A DNA stretch of 64,000 nucleotides from an uncultured Faecalibacterium sp. (GCA_934548045.1 CAKTEM010000010.1:46711-110710); one strand, 5' to 3'; shown: positions 7,891 to 16,928, numbered from the stretch's first letter. The notes: generated by a model from the sequence alone, not told the origin. Numbers and translations are program-made.

Positions 7891-9432
7891 ATGCGTGAAA
7901 GTGGAATTCTGATGCCGGTGTCCAGTCTGCCCGGCCCCTATGGGATCGGCTGTTTTGGCGCGGAGGCATTGAAGTTCGTGGATTTCCTTGCAGCAGCAGG
8001 CCAGAAGATCTGGCAGATCCTGCCGCTGAGCCCGACCGGTTACGGTGACAGCCCTTACCAGAGCTGCTCCGCATTCGCAGGCAACCCGTATTTCATCGAC
8101 CTTGACGCCCTGAAAGCCGAGGGTCTGCTGACGGCAGCCCAGCTCAAAGCCGAAAAATGGGGCGAAAAGCCGCTGGAGATCGACTACGGCACCCTGTACA
8201 CCAGCCGTTATGCAGTTCTGCGCGAGGCTTATGCCGCATGGCGGAAGCAGTGTGCCGACAAGCACGGCTGTGCGTTTTACTACCCGGACGATTATTATGC
8301 GTTCACGCTGGCAAATGAGGACTGGCTGGACGATTACGCCCTCTACATGGCCCTCAAGACTGCCAACAAGATGAAGAGCTGGACCGAGTGGCCGCGCGAG
8401 TACCGCCTGCGCGAGGAACAGGTCCTGAACGCCTTCCGGGAGGAATATGAAGAGGAGATCGGCTTCTGGAAGTTCTTACAGTATAAATTCGCGACCCAGT
8501 GGAAGAAAGTCAAGGACTACGCCAACGAAAAGGGCGTGAAAATTCTGGGCGACATCCCCATCTACGTCTCTGCCGACTCGGTAGACGCATGGGTGGGCGG
8601 CCAGCTGTTCGAGCTGAACCCGGATGGCAGTTTTGCCCGGGTCGCCGGCTGTCCGCCGGATTACTTCTCGGCAGACGGTCAGCTCTGGGGCAACCCGTTG
8701 TACAATTGGCCGTATCATAAACAGACCGGTTACGCATGGTGGGTCAAGCGTGTGCGTCACGCACTCGGCATCTACGATCTGCTCCGCATCGACCACTTCC
8801 GTGGTTTTGATACTTACTGGGCTATCCCGGCAGGCAGCCCGACCGCCAAGACCGGCAAGTGGGAGATCGGCCCCCGGATGGAGTTGTTCAACGCGCTGAA
8901 AGATGCCCTCGGCGACCTGCCCATCATCGCGGAAGACCTCGGCGATCTCTGCCAGAGCGTCCGCGACCTGCTGGCCGACAGCGGCTTCCCGGGCATGAAG
9001 GTGCTGCAGTTCGCGTTCGGCGGCGGCGACAACGAGTATCTGCCGCATAACCATGTCAAGAACAGCGTGGTCTACCCCGGCACCCACGACAACACCACCC
9101 TGAATGACTGGTGGGAGACGACCGCCTCGGAGAAGGAGAAGACCTTCGCCGCCGGATACTTCCACCTGACCCCGTACAAGCCCACTGCCAAGGAACTCGC
9201 CGCCGTCAAGCCGGATGAAGCCCGTATCGCCATGCTGCGTGCCGCGATGGGCTCGGTGGCCGACCGCGCTATCATCCCGATGTACGACTGGCTGGGTCTG
9301 GGTGCCGAGGCGCACCTGAACACGCCGGGCAAGCTGGGCGGAAACTGGACCTGGCGTGCCGCCGAGGGCTTCGAGACCAAGAAGCTGGCCGAAGAGATCC
9401 TTTCGGAGACTGAAGTGTATTGCCGTGCATAA
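7891..9432 (+). CDS. malQ: 4-alpha-glucanotransferase (amylomaltase, GH77)
   Basis: Transfers alpha-1,4-glucan segments between maltodextrins in the cytoplasm. 513 residues, full length. GH77 landmarks are all present: YGDSPYQSCSAFAGNPYFID, DIPIYVSADSVDAW, the nucleophile region RIDHFRGFDTYWAIP, the acid/base region IIAEDLGDL and GTHDNTTLNDWW. AGGAAGGAAC precedes the ATG. It is transcribed divergently from the AlaX gene and stands alone; no maltodextrin transporter or phosphorylase is nearby. Confidence 0.96.
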   Translation: MRESGILMPVSSLPGPYGIGCFGAEALKFVDFLAAAGQKIWQILPLSPTGYGDSPYQSCSAFAGNPYFIDLDALKAEGLLTAAQLKAEKWGEKPLEIDYGTLYTSRYAVLREAYAAWRKQCADKHGCAFYYPDDYYAFTLANEDWLDDYALYMALKTANKMKSWTEWPREYRLREEQVLNAFREEYEEEIGFWKFLQYKFATQWKKVKDYANEKGVKILGDIPIYVSADSVDAWVGGQLFELNPDGSFARVAGCPPDYFSADGQLWGNPLYNWPYHKQTGYAWWVKRVRHALGIYDLLRIDHFRGFDTYWAIPAGSPTAKTGKWEIGPRMELFNALKDALGDLPIIAEDLGDLCQSVRDLLADSGFPGMKVLQFAFGGGDNEYLPHNHVKNSVVYPGTHDNTTLNDWWETTASEKEKTFAAGYFHLTPYKPTAKELAAVKPDEARIAMLRAAMGSVADRAIIPMYDWLGLGAEAHLNTPGKLGGNWTWRAAEGFETKKLAEEILSETEVYCRA

Positions 9433-9529
9433 CTCCGTCGGAATCAGAGTGTGACTTTGAACGATTTGACGAAAATGTAAAAAAGTTTCAGAATATTTGT
9501 GCGTTTTGCTGGTAAGATTGGGCCTGTGG

Positions 9530-9538
9530 TGGTATAAT
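9530..9538 (+). promoter_or_regulatory. Extended -10 promoter before the GGDEF-like gene
   Basis: TGGTATAAT (TG-n-TATAAT, -10 at 9533-9538) with no clear -35 box, about 95 bp before the coding region. The rest of 9433-9633 shows no gene except the short leader frame. Confidence 0.55.
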
Positions 9539-9610
9539 CTCCCCAGAATCGTGACTTGGTATGAAAAATAGCTCACGAAAGGCAGCGCATCGGGAAGGAG
9601 AGTGACCGGT

Positions 9611-9637
9611 GTGCATAAGATGGGGAAAAGCGCATGA
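9611..9637 (+). CDS. Possible 8-codon leader peptide
   Basis: GTG CAT AAG ATG GGG AAA AGC GCA TGA follows a good AAGGAG site and ends in an ATGA overlap with the next gene, which itself has only a weak GGGG upstream. It may exist to bring ribosomes to the GGDEF-like gene. The peptide MHKMGKSA has no known match. Confidence 0.35.
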   Translation: MHKMGKSA

Positions 9638-10434
9638 AAAACGAATGGACTGAGCAGGATCTCCGCCGGTTCGCAGAGGAAGCAAAGCCGGTATTTGAGG
9701 CTGTGACCCTGACCGAAGCCGACAAAGAATCCGCTCGCGACTGGCAGGACGACGGCGTGATGGTAGACTACGTTCTGCGCAACGGACAGGTGGACTGCGT
9801 GCTGCGCCGTCAGATCTGGGCAGATGAAAAGCTCTGGGAACTGACGATGACCGCGCCGCTGGCCGGAAACACCCTGCCGGAAGACCGGATGACCGCCCGG
9901 GAACGAGAAATGTGCCGGGAAGACATGAACCACGACTTTTTGTCGGGTGTGTTCAACCGCCGTTACGCGGAGACGGAACTCTGCATCAAACTCGACGAGT
10001 GCATGGATGCGCACCGCTGTGTCGCCATCGCAGTGGTGGAGATCGACCACGCGGACGAGATGCGCACAGAGCAGGGCGAGGCCGTCATGGATCAGATCAT
10101 CTGCTTTGTGGCGAATCAGTGGAAAAAGCATTACGACCGCTCGGCGGAACGAGTCGTCTGCCGGATGGACGATACGCGGTTTTTAATTGGCTGTGCCGAC
10201 AAAGACCGTGATGAGCTGGCCGAAGAGCTGGAAAAGATCTACGCAGAGATGCCGAAAGAGTGCATCGCCTCGGTTGGCCTGATGCGCCGGGTTCCGTTCA
10301 CCCAGTCCATCGGCGTGGCATCGACCTGCGAAGTCCACTGCCGCAACTGGGATGCCCTCTATCAGCTGGCCGAAGACCGGATGAAAGAGATGCAGGCCGC
10401 AGGCGGCGACCGGGTCTACCACTACGGCAAGTAA
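9634..10434 (+). CDS. Cytoplasmic protein with degenerate GGDEF domain
   Basis: 266 residues with no membrane segment. Residues about 95-265 align to a diguanylate cyclase: HDFLSGVFNRRYAE stands for the usual HDxLTGLxNRR, VAIAVVEIDHADEM for the DIDxFK strand, and SIGVASTCEV for the late S-I-G-V-A strand. The active-site GGDEF loop has become RMDDTRFLI, so cyclase activity is not expected. It could bind a nucleotide or act as a partner for another cyclase. Residues 1-90 are a short domain I cannot name. Start choice: ATG at 9634 in ATGA overlap with the tiny leader frame. Confidence 0.7.
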   Translation: MKNEWTEQDLRRFAEEAKPVFEAVTLTEADKESARDWQDDGVMVDYVLRNGQVDCVLRRQIWADEKLWELTMTAPLAGNTLPEDRMTAREREMCREDMNHDFLSGVFNRRYAETELCIKLDECMDAHRCVAIAVVEIDHADEMRTEQGEAVMDQIICFVANQWKKHYDRSAERVVCRMDDTRFLIGCADKDRDELAEELEKIYAEMPKECIASVGLMRRVPFTQSIGVASTCEVHCRNWDALYQLAEDRMKEMQAAGGDRVYHYGK

Positions 10435-10451
10435 AAGCAATCAGGTATAAG

Positions 10452-10495
10452 AAATCCCCCTTTTGGACAAGATAACGCCAAAAGGGGGATTTTTG
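10452..10495 (+). terminator. Terminator hairpin overlapping the next ribosome site
   Basis: AAATCCCCCTTTTGG pairs with CCAAAAGGGGGATTT across an 11-nt loop, followed by T residues. The right arm carries GGGGG eight bases before the ATG at 10497, so the hairpin also masks that gene's ribosome binding site. Confidence 0.8.
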
Positions 10496-10496
10496 T

Positions 10497-10937
10497 ATGG
10501 AAAACCAGAAAAACGACAATCTGAATATGCTGGAAGCCGTGGTGCAGAACACCGAGATGGGGAAAAACACCCTCGAGCAGATCGTGCCGATGACCGACGA
10601 TACCCGGTTCAAGGCCGAACTGCTCCGCCAGCAGAACATCTATCGGCAGCTCAATCAGGAAGCCCACACCGCAATTGCCGCCTGCGGCGGCACAGCACAG
10701 GGCCAGAGCGCGATGGCAAAGTTCAACACCAAAATGGGCGTTGCCATGAAGACCATCACGGACAAATCCACCCGGAACCTCGCCGAGATGCTCTCAGAAG
10801 GGAGCAGTCAAGGGGTCATGGACTGTGTGAAAAGCCAGAAGGATTATCCGGACGCCGCGCCCGGCTCCAAGCGGCTGATGCAGAAGTTACAGGATTTTGA
10901 GGAAGACAACCGCATCAAGCTCGAGCAATTTTTATAA
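10497..10937 (+). CDS. Small helical protein, DUF2383-like
   Basis: 146 residues, soluble, almost entirely predicted helical (MENQKNDNLNMLEAVVQNTEMGKNTLEQIV in its first 30 residues, given here in halves: MENQKNDNLNMLEAVV and QNTEMGKNTLEQIV). The pattern resembles the DUF2383/ferritin-like four-helix proteins of Clostridia, but I see no clear metal-binding Glu/His set, so the family is a guess and the function unknown. The only candidate ribosome site lies in the 3' arm of the terminator upstream. It converges on mtnN and the two stop codons overlap by 6 bp. Confidence 0.65.
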   Translation: MENQKNDNLNMLEAVVQNTEMGKNTLEQIVPMTDDTRFKAELLRQQNIYRQLNQEAHTAIAACGGTAQGQSAMAKFNTKMGVAMKTITDKSTRNLAEMLSEGSSQGVMDCVKSQKDYPDAAPGSKRLMQKLQDFEEDNRIKLEQFL

Positions 10938-11615
10938 GCTCTCGACCATCGCCGCCACGATCTTGGTGGCGGTGGCTACATACTCGGCGATGCTGAACTT
11001 CTTGACGACCAGAACTTCGTGGCCGTCCTCGTCCGCGTTGTCGCTCATAGCGCGCAGAATGACGCAGGGAACCTCGTTCTTAGCTGCGATCTGACTGACG
11101 GCGGCACCTTCCATCTCCACGCAGTCGGGTGCGCACTTCTTCTCGATGGCGGCTTTCATCTCGCTGTCGCCGACGAACAGGTCGCCGGTGGCAATCTTGC
11201 CGGTCAGAGACTTGACGCCGACCGCAGCGCAGGCAGCTTCGGCGGCGGCGACCAGAGCCGGGTCGCCGGTGTACTCTTTCAGGAACGGCGGATTCTGGCA
11301 GATCATGTCCAGCTGGGCATCATGGTAGAGAACGGTCTTGCCGATGACGACATCGCCGATGCCGATCTTGGAGGTCATGTTGCCTGCAATGCCGGAGAAG
11401 ATGATCTTCTCGGCACCGTATTTCGTGATAAGCACCTGCGTGGTGGCGGCAGCATTTGCCTTGCCCATGCCAGCGCAGCAGACGACGACCTGCTTGCCTG
11501 CGAGGGTGCCTTTGTGGTACTCGACGCCGCCGTAAGGCTCGACGGTAACATTCTCGAGCTTGGCGCAGAGCTGGTCGACTTCATCGGGCATCGCGCCCAT
11601 AATTCCGATAATCAT
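10932..11615 (-). CDS. mtnN: 5'-methylthioadenosine/S-adenosylhomocysteine nucleosidase
   Basis: Cleaves adenine from MTA and SAH, feeding methionine salvage, methyl-group turnover and autoinducer-2 precursor formation. 227 residues from the ATG at 11615, typical for the family. MIIGIMGAMPDEVDQL is the usual N-terminus; SGIAGN, the catalytic stretch EMEGAAVSQIA and RAMSDNAD follow. A TTG five codons upstream is in frame but lies over the AAAGGA ribosome site. Sits 15 bp behind ychF on the same strand. Confidence 0.95.
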   Translation of the reverse strand: MIIGIMGAMPDEVDQLCAKLENVTVEPYGGVEYHKGTLAGKQVVVCCAGMGKANAAATTQVLITKYGAEKIIFSGIAGNMTSKIGIGDVVIGKTVLYHDAQLDMICQNPPFLKEYTGDPALVAAAEAACAAVGVKSLTGKIATGDLFVGDSEMKAAIEKKCAPDCVEMEGAAVSQIAAKNEVPCVILRAMSDNADEDGHEVLVVKKFSIAEYVATATKIVAAMVESL

Positions 11616-11630
11616 ATAAATTCCTTTCAA

Positions 11631-12764
11631 TCAAACATTAAACAGGAACTCGATGACGTCGCCATCCTGCACGACGTACTCCTTGCCTTCGGTGCGCTGC
11701 AGGCCCTTTGCCTTGACAGCGGCATAGTCGAAGTTGTTGGCCTCGAGGTCTTTGTAGCCAATGACGCTGGCACGGATGAAGCCGCGCTCGAAGTCGCTGT
11801 GGATCTTGCCGGCAGCCTGCGGAGCCTTGGTACCTTTGCGGATAGTCCATGCGCGGCACTCCTTCTTGCCGTCGGTCAGGAAGGAGATCAGGCCCAGCAG
11901 GTCGTAGCTTGCGGTGATGAGGTTATCCAGACCGCTGGCCTCGATGCCCATCTCAGCGAGGAAGGCCTTCTTCTCCTCGGGAGAGTAGTCGGCGATGTCC
12001 TCCTCGGTCTTGGCACAGATGGGAATGTAGCGTGCGCCCTCCTCAGCGGCACGAGCGGCCACCAGAGGAACGTACTTGTTGTTCTCGATGCCCTCCATCA
12101 GGTCGTCCTCGCCGACATTGCAGGCGTACAGGACCGGCTTGGAGCTGAGCAGGCCCATCTCACGCAGGACGTTCTGCTGCTCGGCGTCGTTTTCGTCAAA
12201 ATCAAAGCTGCGTGCCGGCTTGCCTGCGCTCAGGTGGTCGGCCAGCTGCTGCAGCCATGCGGCCTCGGCAGCAGCACCTTTGTTGTTGCCGCTCTTGGCA
12301 GCCTTTGCCATGCGGCCTGCGCGGTTCTGGACGACTTCGAGGTCGGACAGGATCAGTTCGTAGTCGATGGCGTCGATATCGGCGATGGGGTCAACGGCCT
12401 CGGCCTTGGTGACGTCCTCGACGACATGGATGATGTTGTCATCGTCGAAGCAGCGGACAACGTGAACGATGGCGTCGCACTCGCGGATGTGGCCGAGGAA
12501 CTTGTTGCCCAGACCTGCACCCTGGCTCGCGCCCTTCACCAGACCGGCGATGTCGACGAACTCGACGATAGCAGGCGTTTTCTTGTTGGTCTGCCAGATC
12601 TCAGCCAGCTTGTCCAGACGCTTGTCCGGCACGGCCACGATGCCGGAGTTCGGCTCGATGGTGCAGAAGGGATAGTTCGCCGCTTCCGCGTTCTTGGTGG
12701 AAGTGATGGCGTTGAACAGAGTGGACTTGCCGACGTTCGGCAGACCGACGATACCTAATTTCAT
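11631..12764 (-). CDS. ychF: Ribosome-binding ATPase YchF/OLA1
   Basis: Obg-family P-loop protein that prefers ATP and associates with ribosomes; linked to oxidative stress. 377 residues from the ATG at 12764, preceded by AAGGAG. G1 GLPNVGKST, G3 DIAGLVKGASQGAGLGNKFL, the altered specificity motif NVGE (NxxE in place of NKxD) and the C-terminal TGS domain (KGLQRTEGKEYVVQDGD) are visible. Upstream frame extension has no homology. Forms an operon with mtnN. Confidence 0.96.
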   Translation of the reverse strand: MKLGIVGLPNVGKSTLFNAITSTKNAEAANYPFCTIEPNSGIVAVPDKRLDKLAEIWQTNKKTPAIVEFVDIAGLVKGASQGAGLGNKFLGHIRECDAIVHVVRCFDDDNIIHVVEDVTKAEAVDPIADIDAIDYELILSDLEVVQNRAGRMAKAAKSGNNKGAAAEAAWLQQLADHLSAGKPARSFDFDENDAEQQNVLREMGLLSSKPVLYACNVGEDDLMEGIENNKYVPLVAARAAEEGARYIPICAKTEEDIADYSPEEKKAFLAEMGIEASGLDNLITASYDLLGLISFLTDGKKECRAWTIRKGTKAPQAAGKIHSDFERGFIRASVIGYKDLEANNFDYAAVKAKGLQRTEGKEYVVQDGDVIEFLFNV

Positions 12765-13010
12765 ATAAAATACGCTCCTTACAGGTTCGATGAACATAAT
12801 AATACATCTATCATTATACGCAAACCGCAGATAGAGCGCAAGCGTTTCTTAAAATGGATAGAAAAAACACCAAAGCCTTCACACGGCATCTTGTGCGGAG
12901 AGGTGCATTGCGCTATAATTATACTGGGTTTTTATACATCGCATAGTAAAAATTTTGATTGGATAGGAAACGATGCAAAACGAAATTGCGGTCGGGTGAG
13001 GAGAGGGAAC

Positions 13011-13683
13011 ATGCAGACGGAAGAACAAAATCATTTTTTCAGGGCGCGGAGGGTGCTGGCCGTTATTCTGAGCATGGCGGTACTGCTGACGCTGCTCTGT
13101 CCGCTGATGGCTCGGGCGGAAGAGCCAGAAGAAGCTGGCGCATGCACTGGCTGAGGCGCAGAGCGCAAGCATCGCGAAGACCACCTTCCTGAGCAACATG
13201 TCGCATGATATCCGGACGCCGATGAACGCCATTATGGGCTTTACGACCATCGCGATGAAGAACGACCCGAAACCGGAAGTGCAGAACTGTCTGAAGAAAA
13301 TCGAGGACAGCTCGGAGCATCTGCTCTCCCTCATCAACGATGTGCTGGATATCAGCAGCATCGAGAGCGGAAAAATCAAGTATGAGCCGGTTCCGGCCGA
13401 CCTCAACGCTGTGACCGACAGCGTGCTAAACATCATGAACGGCTTCCTCGCGAACCGTGACTTGCAATTCCATATCCACAAAGAGAAGCTGGAACACCCG
13501 TATGTGCTGGCCGATGTGGTGCGCATCCGGGAGGTCCTCGTCAATATCCTCGGCAATGCGGTCAAATTTACCAACGACGGCGGAAACGTCACCTTTGAGA
13601 TGGAGAGCCGCCCGGGAAAAGACCCGAAGCCCATCGTGATGGATGAGGTCGTCAAGACCATCGCAAGAAACCTGAGCCGATAA
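13011..13683 (+). pseudogene. Decayed hybrid sensor histidine kinase
   Basis: Three pieces of one kinase are joined by deletions. Piece 1 (13011-about 13120) is a signal peptide, MQTEEQNHFFRARRVLAVIL then SMAVLLTLLCPLMARAEEPE, with a GAGAGGG ribosome site; it runs into a stop at 13154. Piece 2, in another frame, begins near 13118 with KSQKKLAHALAEAQSASIAK and holds the HisKA box (SNMSHDIRTPMNAIMG) and N-box (REVLVNILGNAVKFTNDGG). Piece 3 (about 13624-13683) is KPIVMDEVVKTIARNLSR, the usual last helix of a receiver domain. The sensor region, the ATP-binding G boxes and the receiver phosphorylation site are missing. An ATG at 13198 could still give a 161-residue fragment, but that lacks ATP binding. 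Confidence 0.8.
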
Positions 13684-13821
13684 GAAAAAATCATACAAAA
13701 CCTTCTTTATTTTGTCATAACTGTTCCGTATAATAGGGGTTAGGTTAGAATTGGAAGTTTTGCAAAAAAGCTGGCCGGGTGAGCCTGCCCGGCCGGGATG
13801 ATATACAGGAGGAAGATACAG

Positions 13822-14517
13822 ATGGCAAACGAAAAAATCCTCGTCGTGGATGACGACACCAATATCTGCGAACTGCTGCGGCTTTATCTGACGAAAGAGG
13901 GCTATCAGGTCACGGTCGCCAACGACGGCGAAGAGGGTCTGGAAAAATTCAATCAGGTCAAGCCGGACATGGTGCTGCTGGATGTCATGATGCCCAAGAT
14001 GGACGGTCTGGAAGTCTGCCGCCGCATCCGCAAGCTGGGCAACACCCCGGTCATGATGCTGACCGCCAAGGGCGAGACCTTCGACAAGGTGCTGGGTCTG
14101 GAACTGGGCGCGGATGACTACATGGTGAAGCCTTTCGACTCGAAAGAGGTCGTGGCACGCATCAAGGCCGTGCTGCGCCGCTGCACCACCTCCACCCAGA
14201 CCGAGACGACCGAGGGCGTCATCGAGTTCGACAACCTCCGTCTGGATATGAACAGCTACGAGCTGCGCGTCAAGGGCAAGGTGGTCGAGGCTCCGCCGAA
14301 GGAGCTGGAACTGCTCAACTGTCTGGCATCCCATCCCAACCGGGTCTATACGCGCGACCAGCTGCTGGATGAGGTCTGGGGCTTTGAGTACTACGGCGAT
14401 TCCCGTACCATTGACGTCCATGTCAAGCGTCTGCGCGAAAAGCTGGCCGGTGCTTCCGACAAGTGGGAGCTGAAGACCGTCTGGGGCGTTGGCTATAAGT
14501 TCGAGGTGCGTCAGTAA
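13822..14517 (+). CDS. OmpR/PhoB-family response regulator
   Basis: 231 residues. Receiver domain with acidic pocket DDD near residue 10, phosphorylation Asp in MVLLDVMMPKMDGLE, Thr in MLTAKGE and Lys in GADDYMVKPFD; then a winged helix (PPKELELLNCLASHPNRVYT...RTIDVHVKRLREKL). Start at the ATG at 13822, after AGGAGGAAGA. TAATG overlap with the downstream kinase gene shows a cognate pair. A TATAAT at 13729-13734 upstream is the likely -10 box. Targets are not visible. Confidence 0.95.
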   Translation: MANEKILVVDDDTNICELLRLYLTKEGYQVTVANDGEEGLEKFNQVKPDMVLLDVMMPKMDGLEVCRRIRKLGNTPVMMLTAKGETFDKVLGLELGADDYMVKPFDSKEVVARIKAVLRRCTTSTQTETTEGVIEFDNLRLDMNSYELRVKGKVVEAPPKELELLNCLASHPNRVYTRDQLLDEVWGFEYYGDSRTIDVHVKRLREKLAGASDKWELKTVWGVGYKFEVRQ

Positions 14518-16034
14518 TGCGCAAAAGTATCTCAGTCACCTTCTTTTCGATGATGTCTACCCTGATGATGCTCGGCATCGTGGTGATGGGCGTGTCGGAG
14601 TGGGTGCTGTTCAACCAGTATTTCGCACGGGAGCGGTACGACGCGCTGGATGAGGTCGTGAATGTCGCACAGCGTGCGGCGTCCTACTTTGTGCAGGAGT
14701 CCGCTCTGCCCGAGGGCGAGGAGCTGGATGCGCTGAGTACCAAGCTGGAAATTATCGGCGAGAGCGCGGAAGCGTATCTCTTTTTCACCGATACCGATGG
14801 CAATATCCTGCTGGCATCCGATGAGAGCAACCTGCTGGAAGATACCGTTGCGCCGGCTTTGCTGGAAAAAGCAGACGCAGCCACGGAAAATTATCATGCG
14901 TATGGTACGCTGAACGGTGTGCTGGATGAGAAGACCTATGTTTCCATCCACCCCATCGAGAACCCCATCGGTGGTTACAGCGGATATCTGTTCCTCTGCT
15001 CGTCCGGCAAGCGTCTGAGCGAGTTCCGGTATCAGTTCTTCTCGAATTTCTTCATGTCGGCCTGTCTGATGCTGCTGGTGGCGAGCCTGTTCACCAAGCG
15101 TCTGATGCGGCGTCTGACCGACCCTCTCCAGAAGGTGACGGATGCGGCCCAGCGGTTTGGCGGCGGCGATCTGTCGGTTCGTGTCGAGGGTGTGGACGGT
15201 GAGGGCGAAGTCGCTGACCTTGCCCGTACCTTCAACACGATGGCGGAAAACATCCAGATGAACGACAATTCCCGTGGGCAGTTCATGGGAAACATCGCCC
15301 ACGAGCTGCGGACGCCCATGACGACCATCAAGGGCTTCATCGACGGTATTCTGGATGGAACCATTCCGCCGGATATGCAGAACCACTATTTACAGCTCGT
15401 CTCGGAGGAGACGGGCCGTCTGGCGCGCCTGATCCAGAACATGCTCGATTTGTCCAAGCTGGAAAGCGGCGAGTATCAGGTCAACGCCCGGATGTTCAAC
15501 ATCTGGGAGACGCTGACCGGTGTTGCTCTGTCGGCGGAACAGCGGATCAACGATGGAATGATTGACATCGAGGGCTTGACGATGGACGAAAAAGTTCTCG
15601 TCTACGCCGACCCTGACCTCATCCATCAGGTCGCGTATAACCTGCTGGACAATGCCATCAAGTTTACGCCAGCTGGTGGAACCATCCGCTTCGGCGTCGA
15701 AAAGCTCGGCCCGGATGTTGAGATCTCCATCTGGAACTCGGGTCAGGGCATCAGCCCGGAGGCGTTGCCCTATGTCTTTGAGCGATTCTATAAGGAAGAC
15801 CGCTCGCGCGGCCTCCATGCGCGTGGTGCCGGCCTTGGCCTGAACATCTGCAAAGTGCTGGTGAATCTGGCCGGCGGCCAGATCCGGGTCGAGAGCCAGC
15901 AGGGCGAGTGGTGCAAGTTCGTCTTTACCCTGCCTGCACAGGCACCCAATCCCGGCGGAATGAAGCGTCTGCCCGACGAGAGCGGCCAGCCGGTCGCCGT
16001 CGAAGACCCGGCAAGCATGAAACCGGTCAACTGA
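14517..16034 (+). CDS. Sensor histidine kinase
   Basis: 505 residues. Two membrane helices (about 8-30 and 178-196) flank an extracytoplasmic sensor of about 145 residues that looks like a Cache/PAS-like domain. Then HAMP (RLTDPLQKVTDAAQRFGGGD), HisKA with the phosphorylated His in GNIAHELRTPMTTIKGFIDG, and HATPase with N-box HQVAYNLLDNAIKFTPAGG, G1 NSGQGIS and G2 GAGLGLNICK. All catalytic parts are intact. Partner of the preceding regulator by TAATG overlap. Confidence 0.95.
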   Translation: MRKSISVTFFSMMSTLMMLGIVVMGVSEWVLFNQYFARERYDALDEVVNVAQRAASYFVQESALPEGEELDALSTKLEIIGESAEAYLFFTDTDGNILLASDESNLLEDTVAPALLEKADAATENYHAYGTLNGVLDEKTYVSIHPIENPIGGYSGYLFLCSSGKRLSEFRYQFFSNFFMSACLMLLVASLFTKRLMRRLTDPLQKVTDAAQRFGGGDLSVRVEGVDGEGEVADLARTFNTMAENIQMNDNSRGQFMGNIAHELRTPMTTIKGFIDGILDGTIPPDMQNHYLQLVSEETGRLARLIQNMLDLSKLESGEYQVNARMFNIWETLTGVALSAEQRINDGMIDIEGLTMDEKVLVYADPDLIHQVAYNLLDNAIKFTPAGGTIRFGVEKLGPDVEISIWNSGQGISPEALPYVFERFYKEDRSRGLHARGAGLGLNICKVLVNLAGGQIRVESQQGEWCKFVFTLPAQAPNPGGMKRLPDESGQPVAVEDPASMKPVN

Positions 16035-16040
16035 ATCCAC

Positions 16041-16087
16041 ACAGCCAGACTGCCTCCCGGAAGGGAACGGTGGTCTGGTTTTCTGTG
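16041..16087 (+). terminator. Terminator after the two-component operon
   Basis: CCAGACTGCC (16045-16054) pairs with GGTGGTCTGG (16069-16078) with two wobbles, followed by TTTT and T-rich sequence. Confidence 0.65.
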
Positions 16088-16124
16088 TTTTTGTATTCTT
16101 TCCGTGAAAAACACGGCGTCGGGT

Positions 16125-16153
16125 TTGATTTTTTGCGTGTTTTCATGTAAACT
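16125..16153 (+). promoter_or_regulatory. Promoter of the rpe-rnf run
   Basis: TTGATT (16125-16130), 17 bp, TAAACT (16148-16153), about 110 bp before rpe. The next forward genes follow with gaps of at most 34 bp up to 24582. Confidence 0.6.
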
Positions 16154-16266
16154 AGAAAATAGCTATGTTCTCTTCCATCTGGGGCCGGAAAACGGGCTGA
16201 AAACCGGAAGAAAATGGAGGATGACAAGCAAAAATCTTTCTGAAAATTACGGAGAGTATAACACAA

Positions 16267-16917
16267 ATGACGATTGTTAGTCCTTCCATTCTTTCTGCCG
16301 ACTTTACCCACCTTGGCGATGACTGCCAGATGGTGCTGGATGCCGGTGCGAAGATGCTGCATTATGACGTGATGGACGGCCATTTTGTGCCGAACATCAG
16401 TTTCGGCGTGCCGGTGCTGAAAAGCCTGCACAAGGGCCTCCCGGACGCATTTTACGATGTCCACCTGATGATCTCACATCCGCTGGAATATGCTGAGCCG
16501 TTCATCAAGGCCGGTGCGACCCTGTATAACTTCCACTTCGAGTGCGAAGACGATATCCAGCAGACCATCGACAAGGTGAAGGCTCTGGGCTGCAAGGTCG
16601 GCCTGACCATCAAGCCCGGCACCTCGCCCGAGGTGCTGGTGCCGTACCTTGACCAGCTGGACCTCGTCCTTGTGATGAGCGTTGAGCCGGGCTTTGGCGG
16701 ACAGAAGTTCATGCCGTCGGCTCTGGAAAAGCTCCGCTGGCTCAAGGCGGAACGGGAAAAGCGCGGCCTTGACTTCCTGCTGGAAGTGGACGGCGGCGTG
16801 GATGCCACGACCGCTCCCCTCTGCGTGGAGGCCGGCGCGGATGTTCTGGTGGCAGGCAGTGCCATCTATGGCGCAAAGGAACCGGCAGAGATGATCCGCC
16901 GTCTGGCGGCTCTGTAA
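16267..16917 (+). CDS. rpe: Ribulose-phosphate 3-epimerase
   Basis: Interconverts ribulose-5-phosphate and xylulose-5-phosphate in the pentose phosphate pathway. 216 residues, full length TIM barrel: SPSILSADFTHLGDD, the metal/catalytic stretches HYDVMDGHFVPNISFG and VHLMISHP, VMSVEPGFGGQKF, and EVDGGVDATTAPLC with the second catalytic Asp. First gene of a long forward run; rnfD-like starts 11 bp later. Confidence 0.97.
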   Translation: MTIVSPSILSADFTHLGDDCQMVLDAGAKMLHYDVMDGHFVPNISFGVPVLKSLHKGLPDAFYDVHLMISHPLEYAEPFIKAGATLYNFHFECEDDIQQTIDKVKALGCKVGLTIKPGTSPEVLVPYLDQLDLVLVMSVEPGFGGQKFMPSALEKLRWLKAEREKRGLDFLLEVDGGVDATTAPLCVEAGADVLVAGSAIYGAKEPAEMIRRLAAL

Positions 16918-16928
16918 GGAGAACGGCC

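Noticed and set aside
12879..13694. 271-codon reverse open frame
   Set aside because: Antisense to the kinase remnant; no recognisable domain.
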